64,000 bases of DNA, taken from contig JAEUQA010000078.1 of the NCBI GenBank assembly GCA_016789845.1, positions 1-64,000 on the forward strand, written 5' to 3'. The notes below the pieces were generated by a model that saw only the letters and a list, made by a program, of their open reading frames with translations, searched no databases and was not told the origin of the DNA. This document shows, piece after piece, positions 52,643 through 61,792 of the stretch (position 1 is the first letter of the stretch; every line of letters starts with the position of its first letter). A program made the translations under genes and the position numbers. The DNA is from Chromatiales bacterium. Lineage in GTDB: Bacteria > Pseudomonadota > Gammaproteobacteria > Steroidobacterales > GCA-2729495.

Positions 52643-55600
52643 CAGCGGATCTCCTGGGCGGCCCGGGCCAGCTGCCGGCTCCGGTAGGCGAAGTAGAAGA
52701 CCGGGATCGCCACCAGCGTGAGCATGGTGGAGACCAGTATCCCGAAGATCAGGGACACGGCGAGCCCGTTGAAGATGGGGTCGTCCAGGATGAAGAAGGC
52801 GCCGCTGATGGCCGCGATCGCGGTCAGCGCGATGGGCCGCGCGCGGATCGCCGCGGCGTCGATCACGGCCTGCTCCAGTGGCTCGCCCCTCGCGACCTCG
52901 GCGTCGATGAAGTCCACCAGCAGGATGGAATTGCGGACGATGATGCCGGCAAGCGCGATCATGCCGATCATGGACGTGGCGGTGAACTGGGCGCCGAGCA
53001 GCGCGTGGCCCGGCATGACGCCAATGATCGTGAGTGGAATCGGCGCCATGATGATCAGCGGCATCAGGTAGGAACGGAACTGGGCGACGATGAGCAGGTA
53101 GATCAGCACCAGGCCCACCGAGTAGGCGAGGCCCATGTCGCGGAACGTTTCGTAGGTGATCTGCCACTCACCGTCCCACTTGATGGCGAACCGGTTGGGG
53201 TCGTCGGGGGCACTGATGAACAGCTGGTCCGGGCGGACCCCGGACGGCAGCCCGTCGCCCACCTGCCCCACCAGGCCGAACATCCCGTACAGGGGGCTGT
53301 CGAGCCGGCCGGCCATGTCACCGGTGACGAACGCCACCGGCAGCAGGTCCTTGTGGTAGATGGCCCCGTCCCAGGGCACCTGCTCCACGCGCGTGACCTC
53401 GGACAGCGGCACGAGCCGGCCACCGGCCGACCGCACCTCCAGCTCGAGCACCTGGTCGATGTTCGCCTTGTCGGCCACCGGCAGCTCGAGCCGGATGGGG
53501 ATCGGCCGCCGCTCCAGGCCCTCGTGCACGTAGCCGGCGTCCTGGCCCCGGAGGCCGACGGCCAGCGCCCGCACCACGTCGGCCTGGGAGACGCCGAGCA
53601 GCGCCGCCTTCTGCCGGTCCACGGTCACCGAGTAGCGGAACGCCTCTGCCTCGGTGGAATCGTCCACGTCGATGATGTCGGGCGTCGTGTCGAAGAGGCC
53701 CCTCAGTTCCCGCGCAAGGGCGCGCTGGGCGTCGTAGAAGGGCCCGTAGATCTCGGCCACGATGGGCGCCTGCACGGGCGGTCCCGGCGGCACCTCCACC
53801 ACCTGCAGCGACGCGCCGTACTTCTTGCCGATGGCGGCAAGCCGCGGCCGCACGTCCAGGGCGATCTCGTGGCTCGCCCGGTCCCGCTCGTGCTTGTCCT
53901 TGAGGTTCACCTGGATGTCGCCCTGCTCGGGCCCGCTGCGCAGGTAGTACTGGCGAACCAGGCCGTTGAAGTTGATCGGCGAGGCGGTGCCGGCATAGGC
54001 CTGGTAGTCCCGGACCTCGGGCACCGTCTCGATGACCCTGGCCAGTTCACCGAGCACCAGCGCCGTGCGCTCCACGGGAGTGCCTTCCGGCATGTCCAGG
54101 ATGACCTGGAACTCGGACTTGTTGTCGAAGGGCAGCATCTTCAGGACCACCCACTGGACCAGCGTCAGCGCCACTGCCAGCAGGATGGCCACGAGGAGGC
54201 CCGCGTAGAGGCGATGGCGCATCTGCCTCGCGGTCCCGCCGTGCAGGAAGGGGCGCATGACCCGTTCGAACCAGCGATGCAGGGTGGTCGGGGACCCGCC
54301 ACCGTGGCCGGCACCCTCGCCAGCCGCGTGGCCGTCCGCCGCCAGCAGCCTGCCGCAGAGCCAGGGCGTGAACACCAGGGCCACGGCCAGGGAAATCACC
54401 ATGCCCATGCTGGCGTTGATGGGGATCGGGCTCATGTAGGGGCCCATGAGGCCGCTGACGAAGGCCATGGGCAGCAGGGCCGCGATGACCGTGAAGGTGG
54501 CCAGGATGGTCGGGCCACCAACCTCGTCCACGGCGCCGGGGATCATCTCGAGGAAGCTGCCTTTGTCGATCTGGCGCCGCCGGTGGATGTTCTCGACGAT
54601 GACGATGGCGTCGTCCACCAGGATGCCGATCGAGAAGATCAGCGCGAAGAGCGACACGCGGTTGATGGTGAAGCCCCAGGCCCAGGAGGCGAACAGCGTG
54701 GCGGCGAGCGTCACGACGACCGCCGCGCCCACCACGATTGCCTCGCGCCGGCCGATCGCCACGAGCACCAGCACGACGACCGCCACCGTGGCGAACATCA
54801 GCTTCTGGATGAGCTTCTGCGCCTTGTCGTTGGCGGTGACGCCGTAGTTGCGGGTCTCCGTGACTTCGACGCCCGCGGGTATGTACGTGCCACGCAGCGT
54901 GGCGATGCGGTCGAGGACCGCCGTGGTCACGTCGATGGCGTTCTCGCCGGGCTTTTTCGACACGGCGATGGTCACCGCCGGGGCATGGCCCTCGCGGGCC
55001 GGCGCGGAATCGCCCGCGATCCCGGTGCCGTGCCAGACGAGGGACTCCGGCGTGTCGGGCCCGCGGCTCACGGCGGCCACGTCCTGCAGGTAGATGGGCC
55101 GGCCGTCCCTGGCCGCCACGACCAGGCTGGCAACCTCGGCGCTGCCGGCCAGGAAGGCGCCCGCCTGCACGGGCGTCACCCGGTCGTTGCCGACCAGAAC
55201 GCCGGCCTGCTCCGCCTGGCCGGCCGCCGCCAGGGACGCCACCAGGTCGTCGGCCGACAGGCCGTAGCCCGCCAGCTTCTGGGGGTCCAGCTCCACGCGG
55301 ACGACGCTGTCGGGACTGCCGATGGTGTAGACGTCCCGGGTGCCGGGCACGCGCTTGATCTCGGTCTCGATGGCCCGCGCGACCTCGCCGAGCTCGTGGG
55401 CCCCGCGCGCGGGATCCTTCGTCCAGAGCGTCAGGGACAGGATCGGCACGTCGTCGATGCCCATGGGCCGGACCAGGGGCGGGAGCACGCCGGAGCCGGG
55501 CGGCTGCCAGTCCTGGTTGGAATAGACGGCGTTGTAGAGGCGGACGATGGCCTCCGTGCGCTCCTCGCCCACCTCGAACTGCACGGTCAGCACGGCCACG

Positions 55601-55881
55601 CCGGGACGCGATACCGAGTAAATGTGCTTCACGCCCGCGATCTCGCCCAGGACCTTCTCCATGGGCGAGGACACCAGGTTCTCCACCTGGACGGCGCTGG
55701 CGCCCGGGAAGCCGATGATGATGTTGGCGAAGGTGACGTTGATCTGCGGCTCTTCCTCCCGGGGCGTCACCAGCACGGCAAACACGCCCATGAGGAGCGC
55801 GGTGAGCGCCAGCAGCGGCGTCAGCTCGGAGCGCAGGAACTGCCGCGCGACGCGGCCGCTGAAGCCCAGCTCCTCAGCCAT
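52642..55881 (-). CDS. RND-family multidrug-type efflux pump (inner-membrane)
   Basis: 1079 residues, typical for AcrB/HAE-type pumps with twelve membrane helices and two large periplasmic loops. The TM4 motif GILVDDAIVIVENIHRR carries the paired Asp used for proton transfer. Start taken at ATG 55881 (MAEELGFSG), overlapping the adaptor gene by eight bases; a TTG four codons earlier is less likely. Metal-efflux (CzcA) hallmarks are not evident. Substrate unknown; context suggests a compound linked to sulfide/persulfide stress. Confidence 0.9.
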   Translation of the reverse strand: MAEELGFSGRVARQFLRSELTPLLALTALLMGVFAVLVTPREEEPQINVTFANIIIGFPGASAVQVENLVSSPMEKVLGEIAGVKHIYSVSRPGVAVLTVQFEVGEERTEAIVRLYNAVYSNQDWQPPGSGVLPPLVRPMGIDDVPILSLTLWTKDPARGAHELGEVARAIETEIKRVPGTRDVYTIGSPDSVVRVELDPQKLAGYGLSADDLVASLAAAGQAEQAGVLVGNDRVTPVQAGAFLAGSAEVASLVVAARDGRPIYLQDVAAVSRGPDTPESLVWHGTGIAGDSAPAREGHAPAVTIAVSKKPGENAIDVTTAVLDRIATLRGTYIPAGVEVTETRNYGVTANDKAQKLIQKLMFATVAVVVLVLVAIGRREAIVVGAAVVVTLAATLFASWAWGFTINRVSLFALIFSIGILVDDAIVIVENIHRRRQIDKGSFLEMIPGAVDEVGGPTILATFTVIAALLPMAFVSGLMGPYMSPIPINASMGMVISLAVALVFTPWLCGRLLAADGHAAGEGAGHGGGSPTTLHRWFERVMRPFLHGGTARQMRHRLYAGLLVAILLAVALTLVQWVVLKMLPFDNKSEFQVILDMPEGTPVERTALVLGELARVIETVPEVRDYQAYAGTASPINFNGLVRQYYLRSGPEQGDIQVNLKDKHERDRASHEIALDVRPRLAAIGKKYGASLQVVEVPPGPPVQAPIVAEIYGPFYDAQRALARELRGLFDTTPDIIDVDDSTEAEAFRYSVTVDRQKAALLGVSQADVVRALAVGLRGQDAGYVHEGLERRPIPIRLELPVADKANIDQVLELEVRSAGGRLVPLSEVTRVEQVPWDGAIYHKDLLPVAFVTGDMAGRLDSPLYGMFGLVGQVGDGLPSGVRPDQLFISAPDDPNRFAIKWDGEWQITYETFRDMGLAYSVGLVLIYLLIVAQFRSYLMPLIIMAPIPLTIIGVMPGHALLGAQFTATSMIGMIALAGIIVRNSILLVDFIDAEVARGEPLEQAVIDAAAIRARPIALTAIAAISGAFFILDDPIFNGLAVSLIFGILVSTMLTLVAIPVFYFAYRSRQLARAAQEIR

Positions 55882-56929
55882 CGTCGCCAGCAACCGCCGG
55901 GCTCAGGGTCCGCAGCGCCGCCACCGGCTCGAGCGCCACGCGCTCGCCGGCGGCCAGGCCGGCCAGGATCTCCAGCCGGTCGCCAAAGGCGCCGCCGGTG
56001 CGAACCTGGCGGAGGGACACGCGCCCGTCGCCATCGACCACGTAGACGGCGGTAACTTCGCTGCGAACGACGATCGCCGACTTCGGGACGAGCAGCCGCG
56101 GGCTCTCGCCCGTCACGAAGCCCACCTTGACGAACATGCCCGGGTACAGGTCCGCCGCGTTGGGCGGCAGGTCCACCCGGGTGCGGAAGGTGTTCGTGGC
56201 CGGATCGGCCTCCGGGAAGATGGTGACCTGCGTCGCCTCGATCCGGCGACCGTCCACGTAGACGGCGGCCTTGCGCAGCCTGCGCACCTGTTCCACGAGC
56301 GTCTGCGGGATGTCCACGGTCACCCGGAGCTTCTCCAGCGACAGCCCGCTCATCAGCGGCGTACCCGGTGAGACGGACTCGCCCACGCGGACCAGGCGCG
56401 CCGTCACGATACCCGCGTAGGGCGCGCGGACCTCGGTGTAGGCAACCCCTTCGCGGGCGCTGTCCAGGGCCGCGTTGGCGGCGGCCAGCCGCGCGACGGC
56501 CGCGTCCCGCTCCGCGGCCACCTGGTCCAGCTGCGCCTTGGCGACGACCTTGCGCTCGTACATGTCGCGGATGCGCGCGTAGCGGGTCTGGGCCTCGGCC
56601 TCCCGGGCCGTGGCCTCGACCCGCGCAGCCTCGGCCTGCTGGAGGCCCGCGCGCTGCTCGGTGCTGCGCAGCTTCATGAGGAGCGCACCGGCGGGCACGA
56701 AGTCGTTCACGTCGTGGAGGATCTCGGCGACGCGCCCTGACGTCTGTGCCGACACCGTGGCCTGGTTCACCGCCTCCACGGCGCCGTCGAGCTCGCGCTC
56801 CGCCGGCACCGTGACGGGCTGCACCACCTCGGTCGCCAGGTTCGCCGGGGCCTGACCCACGGGTTCGGGCGACTCCGGCTTGCCGCAGCCAGCCAGCAGG
56901 CACGCGACCAGCAGGACGACCGGCCGCAC
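55874..56929 (-). CDS. RND periplasmic adaptor (HlyD/MFP) lipoprotein
   Basis: 351 residues. Lipoprotein signal MRPVVLLVACLLAGC (lipobox LAGC), then a biotinyl/lipoyl-like domain (VSAQTSGRVAEILHDVNDFV), alpha-hairpin (about 85-160) and beta-barrel. It bridges the RND pump and the TolC channel. Starts two bases after the DUF2892 gene and overlaps the pump gene, so it is transcribed with the sulfide genes. Confidence 0.9.
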   Translation of the reverse strand: MRPVVLLVACLLAGCGKPESPEPVGQAPANLATEVVQPVTVPAERELDGAVEAVNQATVSAQTSGRVAEILHDVNDFVPAGALLMKLRSTEQRAGLQQAEAARVEATAREAEAQTRYARIRDMYERKVVAKAQLDQVAAERDAAVARLAAANAALDSAREGVAYTEVRAPYAGIVTARLVRVGESVSPGTPLMSGLSLEKLRVTVDIPQTLVEQVRRLRKAAVYVDGRRIEATQVTIFPEADPATNTFRTRVDLPPNAADLYPGMFVKVGFVTGESPRLLVPKSAIVVRSEVTAVYVVDGDGRVSLRQVRTGGAFGDRLEILAGLAAGERVALEPVAALRTLSPAVAGDDG

Positions 56930-56931
56930 GC

Positions 56932-57132
56932 TCAGAACGCCGGGCCCGGCTTCATGCCGAGCTTGCGGAGGATGAAGGCCAGCGGGCAGAACCCGGTAAA
57001 TGATGACTGCAGGAGGTTGGCCCCCACGAAGGCCGTGAGCCAGAACCAGTTCTGGTGGACGAAAAGCCCCAGCGCGAGGCTCACGAGCACCACCGTTCCC
57101 GCGAATGCCATTACGGCACGATCAATCGTCAT
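56932..57132 (-). CDS. DUF2892 (YgaP-transmembrane-like) small membrane protein
   Basis: 66 residues with two membrane helices (about 8-28 and 30-50) and the family motif NWFWLTAFVGANLLQSSFTGFCPL. This is the membrane part of YgaP-type rhodaneses, which handle persulfide sulfur; it often occurs next to SQR and rhodanese genes. Here no rhodanese domain is attached. It starts 18 bp after the SQR stop. Confidence 0.88.
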   Translation of the reverse strand: MTIDRAVMAFAGTVVLVSLALGLFVHQNWFWLTAFVGANLLQSSFTGFCPLAFILRKLGMKPGPAF

Positions 57133-57150
57133 GGTCCGCTCCTTCCCGGC

Positions 57151-58431
57151 TCAGCCGGGTCCACTCTTCAGCCGTTCGACGCCCAGGGCCTTCAGCACGT
57201 AGGTCTCGTACACCGGCGTCACGGAGCCGCTCCGGACCTTGTGCAGGAAGTACTTCTCGAAAGCGATCTTGCCCAGGTGCACCCACTTGCCCTTCTTCGC
57301 CCAGGTGACATTGCGGGGCGGAATCTCGGGAAGGGCCACGAAGGCCACGCCGGTGTCGCCGAAGTCGGCCAGGCAGATGGCGTTCCACGTGGCCTTGGCC
57401 GCAGGCATCTTCCCGTCGATGGCAGCGCGGATATTCTCGCAGATGGCAGTGACCATGGACTCGATCATGTAGCCGGTCTTCGGCGCACCCGTTGGCACCG
57501 GCGTGACCTCCACGGGCGGGATCGCGACGCAGACGCCCGCCGAGTAGATCTCCGGGTACTTCTTCGAGCGCTGGTACTCGTCGATCAGGACAAAGCCCCG
57601 CGGATTGCAGAGCTCGGGCACCGCCGCTACCGCGTCCACGCCCTTGAAGGCCGGCAGGATCATGGCATAGGCAAACGGCATCTCGTGATCGCGCACGGGC
57701 TGGCCGCGCTCGTCCACTTCCTGGGCAAAGAGGCGCCCCTGCTCCACCCGGCTGATCTTTGCGTTCGTGACCCACTTGATGTGGTGCTGGCGCAGTTCGC
57801 TCTCCATGAGCCCCTTGCTGTCGCCTACGCCACCGAGCCCCATGTGGCCGATGTAGGGCTCGCTCGTCACGTAGGTCATGGGCACCCGGTCCCGCATCTT
57901 CCGCCTGCGCAGGTCGGTGTCGAGGATCATGGCGAACTCGTAGGCCGGCCCGAAGCAGCTTGCGCCGGGGGCGGCCCCGATGATGACCGGCCCGGGATTC
58001 TGCAGGAACCGTTCGTAGGCCTGCCATGCCTCGTGGGCATGCGCATGGGTGCAGATCGAGTGCGTGAATCCTGACGGCCCGAGGCCGGGGACCTCGTCGA
58101 AGGACAGTTTCGGGCCCGTGGTGATGACGAGGTAGTCGTAAACGATGTCCCGCCCGTCGGCCAGGACCACCCGCTTGCCCACCGGGTCGATGGACCGGGC
58201 CTCCCGGGGCTCGAAGCCGATGCCGTGATCCTTCAGCGGCTTCGTCAGGTCGACGCCGGTTTCAGCCGTGTCGCGCCAGCCGACGGCAACCCAGGGGTTG
58301 GAGGGCGTGAACTCGAAGCGGTGCGACGCGCCAACCAGCACGATCTGGTGCTCCGTGCCCAGCTGCTTGCGGAGCTCGTAGGCGCAGGGTACGCCGCCGA
58401 TTCCGGCGCCGAGAATTACGACAGTAGCCAT
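57151..58431 (-). CDS. sqr: Type I sulfide:quinone oxidoreductase
   Basis: 426 residues from ATG 58431, which has AGAAGGAG in front; a 21-residue longer reading is rejected. FAD loop VVILGAGIGGVPCAYEL, and the three catalytic cysteines of type I SQR at 127 (HSIC), 159 (GASC) and 353 (AIC), equal to Cys128/160/356 of Acidithiobacillus ferrooxidans. Long stretches such as YVTSEPYIGHMGLGGVGDSKGL are also shared. It oxidises sulfide to polysulfide/persulfide and reduces quinone at the inner membrane. It lies 31 bp behind a SqrR-type regulator gene. Confidence 0.93.
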   Translation of the reverse strand: MATVVILGAGIGGVPCAYELRKQLGTEHQIVLVGASHRFEFTPSNPWVAVGWRDTAETGVDLTKPLKDHGIGFEPREARSIDPVGKRVVLADGRDIVYDYLVITTGPKLSFDEVPGLGPSGFTHSICTHAHAHEAWQAYERFLQNPGPVIIGAAPGASCFGPAYEFAMILDTDLRRRKMRDRVPMTYVTSEPYIGHMGLGGVGDSKGLMESELRQHHIKWVTNAKISRVEQGRLFAQEVDERGQPVRDHEMPFAYAMILPAFKGVDAVAAVPELCNPRGFVLIDEYQRSKKYPEIYSAGVCVAIPPVEVTPVPTGAPKTGYMIESMVTAICENIRAAIDGKMPAAKATWNAICLADFGDTGVAFVALPEIPPRNVTWAKKGKWVHLGKIAFEKYFLHKVRSGSVTPVYETYVLKALGVERLKSGPG

Positions 58432-58462
58432 GACTATTTCTCCTTCTGGTTGCCGGGTTGGG

Positions 58463-58825
58463 TCAGTCCCCGCCAGCGGGCGTGGCGGTTCCATTCCTGC
58501 GACCGGTCCCGCAGTAGTGATCGTGGAGGAGTTGCACCACGTCCATGGCGACTCCGGGCGCGACCTTGTAGTAGATCGTCTGGGCCGCCCGGCGCGTGGA
58601 AACGAGCCCCTCGCGCCTCAATACCGCAAGATGCTGGGACAGGGCGGACTGGGACAGACGGACCTGGCTGTTCAGCTCACCGACGGAGATCTCCCGCTCG
58701 GATAGCACGCACAGCACGAGCAGGCGATGCCTGTTCGACAGGGCCCTGATCAGCCTTGCCGCGCTCGCCGCGTGGCGCCGCATGGCGCCGGGGTCGAGTG
58801 CGGGACTGGCTCGTGCGGCCATCAT
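58463..58825 (-). CDS. ArsR-type persulfide-responsive repressor (BigR/SqrR-like)
   Basis: 120 residues, winged helix: SVGELNSQVRLSQSALSQHLAVLRREGLV is the recognition unit. Cys39 (LLVLCVLSE) and Cys105 (HDHYC) sit where SqrR/BigR have the two cysteines that form a tri/tetrasulfide link under sulfide. Such proteins repress sqr until persulfide appears. The gene is divergent from an OsmC gene, with an inverted repeat between them. Start may also be the second Met or Met15. Confidence 0.85.
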   Translation of the reverse strand: MMAARASPALDPGAMRRHAASAARLIRALSNRHRLLVLCVLSEREISVGELNSQVRLSQSALSQHLAVLRREGLVSTRRAAQTIYYKVAPGVAMDVVQLLHDHYCGTGRRNGTATPAGGD

Positions 58826-58840
58826 CGCCTGCCGTTAATG

Positions 58841-58873
58841 GTTTAGAGTAAGGTAAATAAGGCCTTTCTAAAC
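58841..58873. promoter_or_regulatory. Candidate operator in the regulator-OsmC divergent gap
   Basis: The 77-bp gap is AT-rich relative to its surroundings and has GTTTAGA (58841-58847) and its exact complement TCTAAAC (58867-58873), with AAGG/CCTT between. It is placed to control both the regulator/sqr operon and the OsmC gene. The binding protein is inferred from position. Confidence 0.5.
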
Positions 58874-58902
58874 TACACCCGCACTCGAAAGGACGCAAGC
58901 CA

Positions 58903-59343
58903 GTGAAACCATACCCCCACGTCTACAGCGCCAGCGCCATGGGCCCAGTAAAGGGCGCGGTCACCGTCAGCTCGGCGGGCTTGCCGGCGATGGCGACTGC
59001 GCCACCGGCTGAATTCGACGGCCCGGGAGATGCCTGGTCGCCGGAGACGCTGCTCGTAGCCTCAATCGCGGATTGCTTCGTCCTCACCTTCCGGGGTGTT
59101 TCCCGTGCGGCAACCTTCGACTGGCAGGAGCTCAAGTGTGTCGTCGAGGGAACCCTGGAGCGGTTGAATGGCGTCACCCGCTTCTCCCGGTACACGACCC
59201 GGGCGACGCTTACGGTCGATGCCGGGGCGGACCATGACAAGGCGCGCGAATTGCTCGAGCGCGCAGAAAAAGTGTGCCTCGTTGCCAACTCCCTGCAAGG
59301 TGAGCGGTTTCTGGAGACGACGGTAGTCTCGAAGGCAAAGTAG
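58903..59343 (+). CDS. OsmC-family peroxiredoxin-like protein
   Basis: 146 residues. The two family cysteines are present: Cys58 (SIADCFVLTF) and Cys125 (AEKVCLVANSL). OsmC/Ohr proteins reduce organic hydroperoxides, and OsmC-like proteins also act on persulfides. Divergent from the sulfide regulator, so probably the same stimulus controls it. The subtype (OsmC, Ohr or YhfA-like) cannot be fixed. Confidence 0.88.
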   Translation: MKPYPHVYSASAMGPVKGAVTVSSAGLPAMATAPPAEFDGPGDAWSPETLLVASIADCFVLTFRGVSRAATFDWQELKCVVEGTLERLNGVTRFSRYTTRATLTVDAGADHDKARELLERAEKVCLVANSLQGERFLETTVVSKAK

Positions 59344-59399
59344 GGCAAGCCGTACCGCGACGGAACCGGGCGCGACGCTCACCACGACGGGCAATGAGC

Positions 59400-59446
59400 G
59401 GTCCGAAAAAGAAAAGCCGGCCCGGCAATCGCTTGCCGGGCCGGCT
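59400..59446 (-). terminator. Strong terminator behind the dockerin-protein gene
   Basis: A 14-bp perfect stem AGCCGGCCCGGCAA with TCGC loop (59415-59446). On the minus strand it is followed by TTTTCTTTTTC, a good T-run for the gene ending at 59476; it may also stop OsmC transcripts from the other side. Confidence 0.85.
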
Positions 59447-59475
59447 GGTCTCGTGCCTGCGTTGTAGCAGTAGCC

Positions 59476-60684
59476 TTACGGGCCGGCACCGGGTCCCGGC
59501 GGCGACGCAAGCAGGCCCCGGAACAAGGCGTTGTCCTGGGCATTCACCGTGCCATTGCAGTTGATGTCCGCCCTGTTGAAAACCGGCGATACACTGGGCT
59601 GCCCGAGCTGCTGGCGGAACAACGCGGTGTCCTGGGCGTTGGTGGAGCCGTTTTGGTTGAAGTCACCGTCGCAGCGATTGCCAAAGCCGTCACCGTCCGA
59701 GTCGCACTGGGCGCCAGCGCCCGTATTGTTTGCCAACAGCCGGCAGTTGTCGCAGGCGTTGCCGCGGCCGTCGCCGTCGGTGTCGGCCTGGCCAGCGTTG
59801 GGCTCGTCGGGGCAGTTGTCAACGGCGTTCAGGACCCCGTCCCCGTCGCAGTCGGTGTCGGCCGTCGTGGTCGTGAGATTGACCCGGTAGATGGAGCCGT
59901 TGGCGGTCTGGGACTTCAGCACAAGGGAACTGCCGGCGGCGGAGCACCCAACCCGCCCTTCGAGGCGATAGCGCACCGCATCCAGCGTCAGCAGGTTCAG
60001 CGTAATCAGCGGGCAAGCGCCCTCGGGCGGATTGGAATCGGTGCAGTTGTCGACGATATCGGGAAACACCGCGAAGTCCGGCGCATCCGGGTTCGGTGCA
60101 TCGTTGTGATGGAATATCGACGCAATGCCGATGACGGGCGCCTGGTCCGGATCAGCGGTGCCCTGACCCAACAGGGTCTGGAAACCACCACCATCCAGGT
60201 CGCGGCCCAGGGTTCCCGTGCCCGACTCCACGAACGCGGTGTCATTGGCGACCGGGATTCCGTTGCCGGGAATCACCGTGACGGTCGTGGTATTGCCGAG
60301 GAAGGTGGGGGGACCGGGCGGCTTGACGATGACCAGGCTGAGCGTGGGCAGGTTGATCACCATGCTGTTGACCTGGGTGATCTCGCCCGTGATGGTGTCG
60401 TAGTTCACGTTGAACGTACCGCTGCCGGTGCCCGTCGGCGTGATCGTGATGGCCCGGCCTACCGGGGGCGTGCCGCCGAAGAAGGTGCACTCGGCGGTCG
60501 CCGGCACCCCGCAAGGCGTCAGGGCAGCGTCGAACGTGGCGCTGTAGAGGTCGACGATGTCGGCCGTGCTGATGGTGAACGTGCGGGTCGCGATGGCCGC
60601 GGAGGCGCCGCCGGCGCCCAGGCCGGCACAGAGGCCCGCCGCCGCAGCCAGGGCCCACAGGCGCTTGCTTGCAGTGTGTGACAT
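59476..60684 (-). CDS. Secreted protein with thrombospondin-3 repeats and dockerin-like module
   Basis: 402 residues. Signal peptide about 1-30 ([18 protein letters not shown]). The middle part (about 35-270) matches the next gene's product in two blocks: [11 protein letters not shown] and [12 protein letters not shown]. The end has calcium-type repeats [26 protein letters not shown] (276-338) and two Asn/Asp loops ([12 protein letters not shown] and [12 protein letters not shown], 339-392) resembling a dockerin type I pair. No PEP-CTERM signal. A cell-surface or extracellular calcium-binding protein; function unknown. Contains an even number of Cys, likely disulfides. Confidence 0.75.
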   Translation of the reverse strand: MSHTASKRLWALAAAAGLCAGLGAGGASAAIATRTFTISTADIVDLYSATFDAALTPCGVPATAECTFFGGTPPVGRAITITPTGTGSGTFNVNYDTITGEITQVNSMVINLPTLSLVIVKPPGPPTFLGNTTTVTVIPGNGIPVANDTAFVESGTGTLGRDLDGGGFQTLLGQGTADPDQAPVIGIASIFHHNDAPNPDAPDFAVFPDIVDNCTDSNPPEGACPLITLNLLTLDAVRYRLEGRVGCSAAGSSLVLKSQTANGSIYRVNLTTTTADTDCDGDGVLNAVDNCPDEPNAGQADTDGDGRGNACDNCRLLANNTGAGAQCDSDGDGFGNRCDGDFNQNGSTNAQDTALFRQQLGQPSVSPVFNRADINCNGTVNAQDNALFRGLLASPPGPGAGP

Positions 60685-60717
60685 GTGAAGTTCCCCAGAA
60701 TCCTCGGTTTGGGAGTC

Positions 60718-60741
60718 GGCCCCGCGGCGAACCGCGGGGCC
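60718..60741. terminator. GC-rich hairpin between the two paralogues
   Basis: GGCCCCGCGG and its complement with a CGAA loop (60718-60727, 60732-60741). It lies behind the VPLPA-protein gene on the minus strand but lacks a T-run, so it may be a weak terminator or an RNA 3'-end stabiliser. Confidence 0.45.
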
Positions 60742-60772
60742 GTGTTCCGTTATCGTCAGCCCGGATCGGGAC

Positions 60773-61549
60773 TCAGGCTGCGACCTTCCGGCGGGCGAGG
60801 CCCAGGAGACCCAGGGCCGAACCCATCAGCCACACGGCGGCCGGCACCGGAATGGTGTTCAGGTTGGCATACACCATGGCGTTGTTGCCCGTCTGGCCGA
60901 TGAAGGTGGAATTGAAGTTGGTAAACGTCGGATCCCACTCGACGAACAGCCGGTACCTCACCATGTCCAGGCTGAGCGTGCCAAGCGCGGCGCACGCCGG
61001 ACCCGCGCAGCTCGTCACCGCCCCTCCAGCCAGGGTACTGAAGTCGACCGCCAGGGCCGGTGAGAGGTTGACGAGGAACTCCGAGGTGCCATTGGGATTG
61101 ACGGCCGCAACCTGCGCCGCCGCGTCGAAAACCATGCCCGCATTGGTCACGCCGATCGTGGTCGCTGCCGGAACGATGGTGATCGAGCCGTTGCCGAAGG
61201 TGACCGTGCCGCCCGCCAGCGTGGACGTGATGCCGTCGGAGGTGAGGTTCAGGAACGACCCGGCACCGGCACCGAGGATGGCAGCCGGAGTGTTGGTCGT
61301 CAGGCCCGTCGGGTTGGGCGAGATGGAGACAGCCGCTATCTGCCCGGCGCTCGGAAGCCCACCGAAGAACGAGCAATAGCTGGGCGAAGAAGGTCCACAG
61401 AGCGGAAGCCCACCGGCGAATGACGTGCTAAAAATGGCGGTCAGGCCGTTGCTGGCGCTATTCGTATCCAGCGCGGCCGCCGTCACTGACGATCCGAAAA
61501 GGGTCAAGGCAGCGGCCAGTGCGAGCCGAGTGCTGAGAATCGTAGACAT
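60773..61549 (-). CDS. VPLPA/PEP-CTERM-type surface protein
   Basis: 258 residues from ATG 61549 ([26 protein letters not shown]; signal peptide about 25), preceded by a GGGGG element; the longer reading lacks a signal peptide. The end [28 protein letters not shown] is a VPLPA-type sorting signal: motif, membrane helix, basic tail, processed by an exosortase. The mature part shares CSFFGG-PS and [11 protein letters not shown] with the gene downstream. Gene lies between rnpB and its paralogue, with glycosyl genes nearby; a link to exopolysaccharide is inference. Confidence 0.85.
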   Translation of the reverse strand: MSTILSTRLALAAALTLFGSSVTAAALDTNSASNGLTAIFSTSFAGGLPLCGPSSPSYCSFFGGLPSAGQIAAVSISPNPTGLTTNTPAAILGAGAGSFLNLTSDGITSTLAGGTVTFGNGSITIVPAATTIGVTNAGMVFDAAAQVAAVNPNGTSEFLVNLSPALAVDFSTLAGGAVTSCAGPACAALGTLSLDMVRYRLFVEWDPTFTNFNSTFIGQTGNNAMVYANLNTIPVPAAVWLMGSALGLLGLARRKVAA

Positions 61550-61792
61550 GTCGAATCCCCCGATGACTTTTATGAAGTTATTGTTGGCATGACCACCGCG
61601 TGAGGTGGTTGCCCTGCAATCTGCCGAATGGTTCCCACGTTTTTGTCGTTTGTTGGGGCTACCAGGAATCCCCATGTACTGAATCTGCCTGTCAATTGTG
61701 CAAATTGAAAGTGCCGCGTGACATAATCCGGCGCCCTCCGGGCTTGATTGCACTGCACAAGTGCCGGCGCACAACCGTGGCGCATCAGATCC

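Noticed and set aside
52480..56055. Plus-strand open frame of 1191 codons opposite the RND genes
   Set aside because: It is the antisense shadow of the RND pump in GC-rich DNA; His/Asp/Gly-rich translation with no domain, while the minus strand encodes a full pump.
59476..60684. PEP-CTERM signal in the dockerin-like protein
   Set aside because: The C-terminus is [11 protein letters not shown] with no hydrophobic helix or basic tail.
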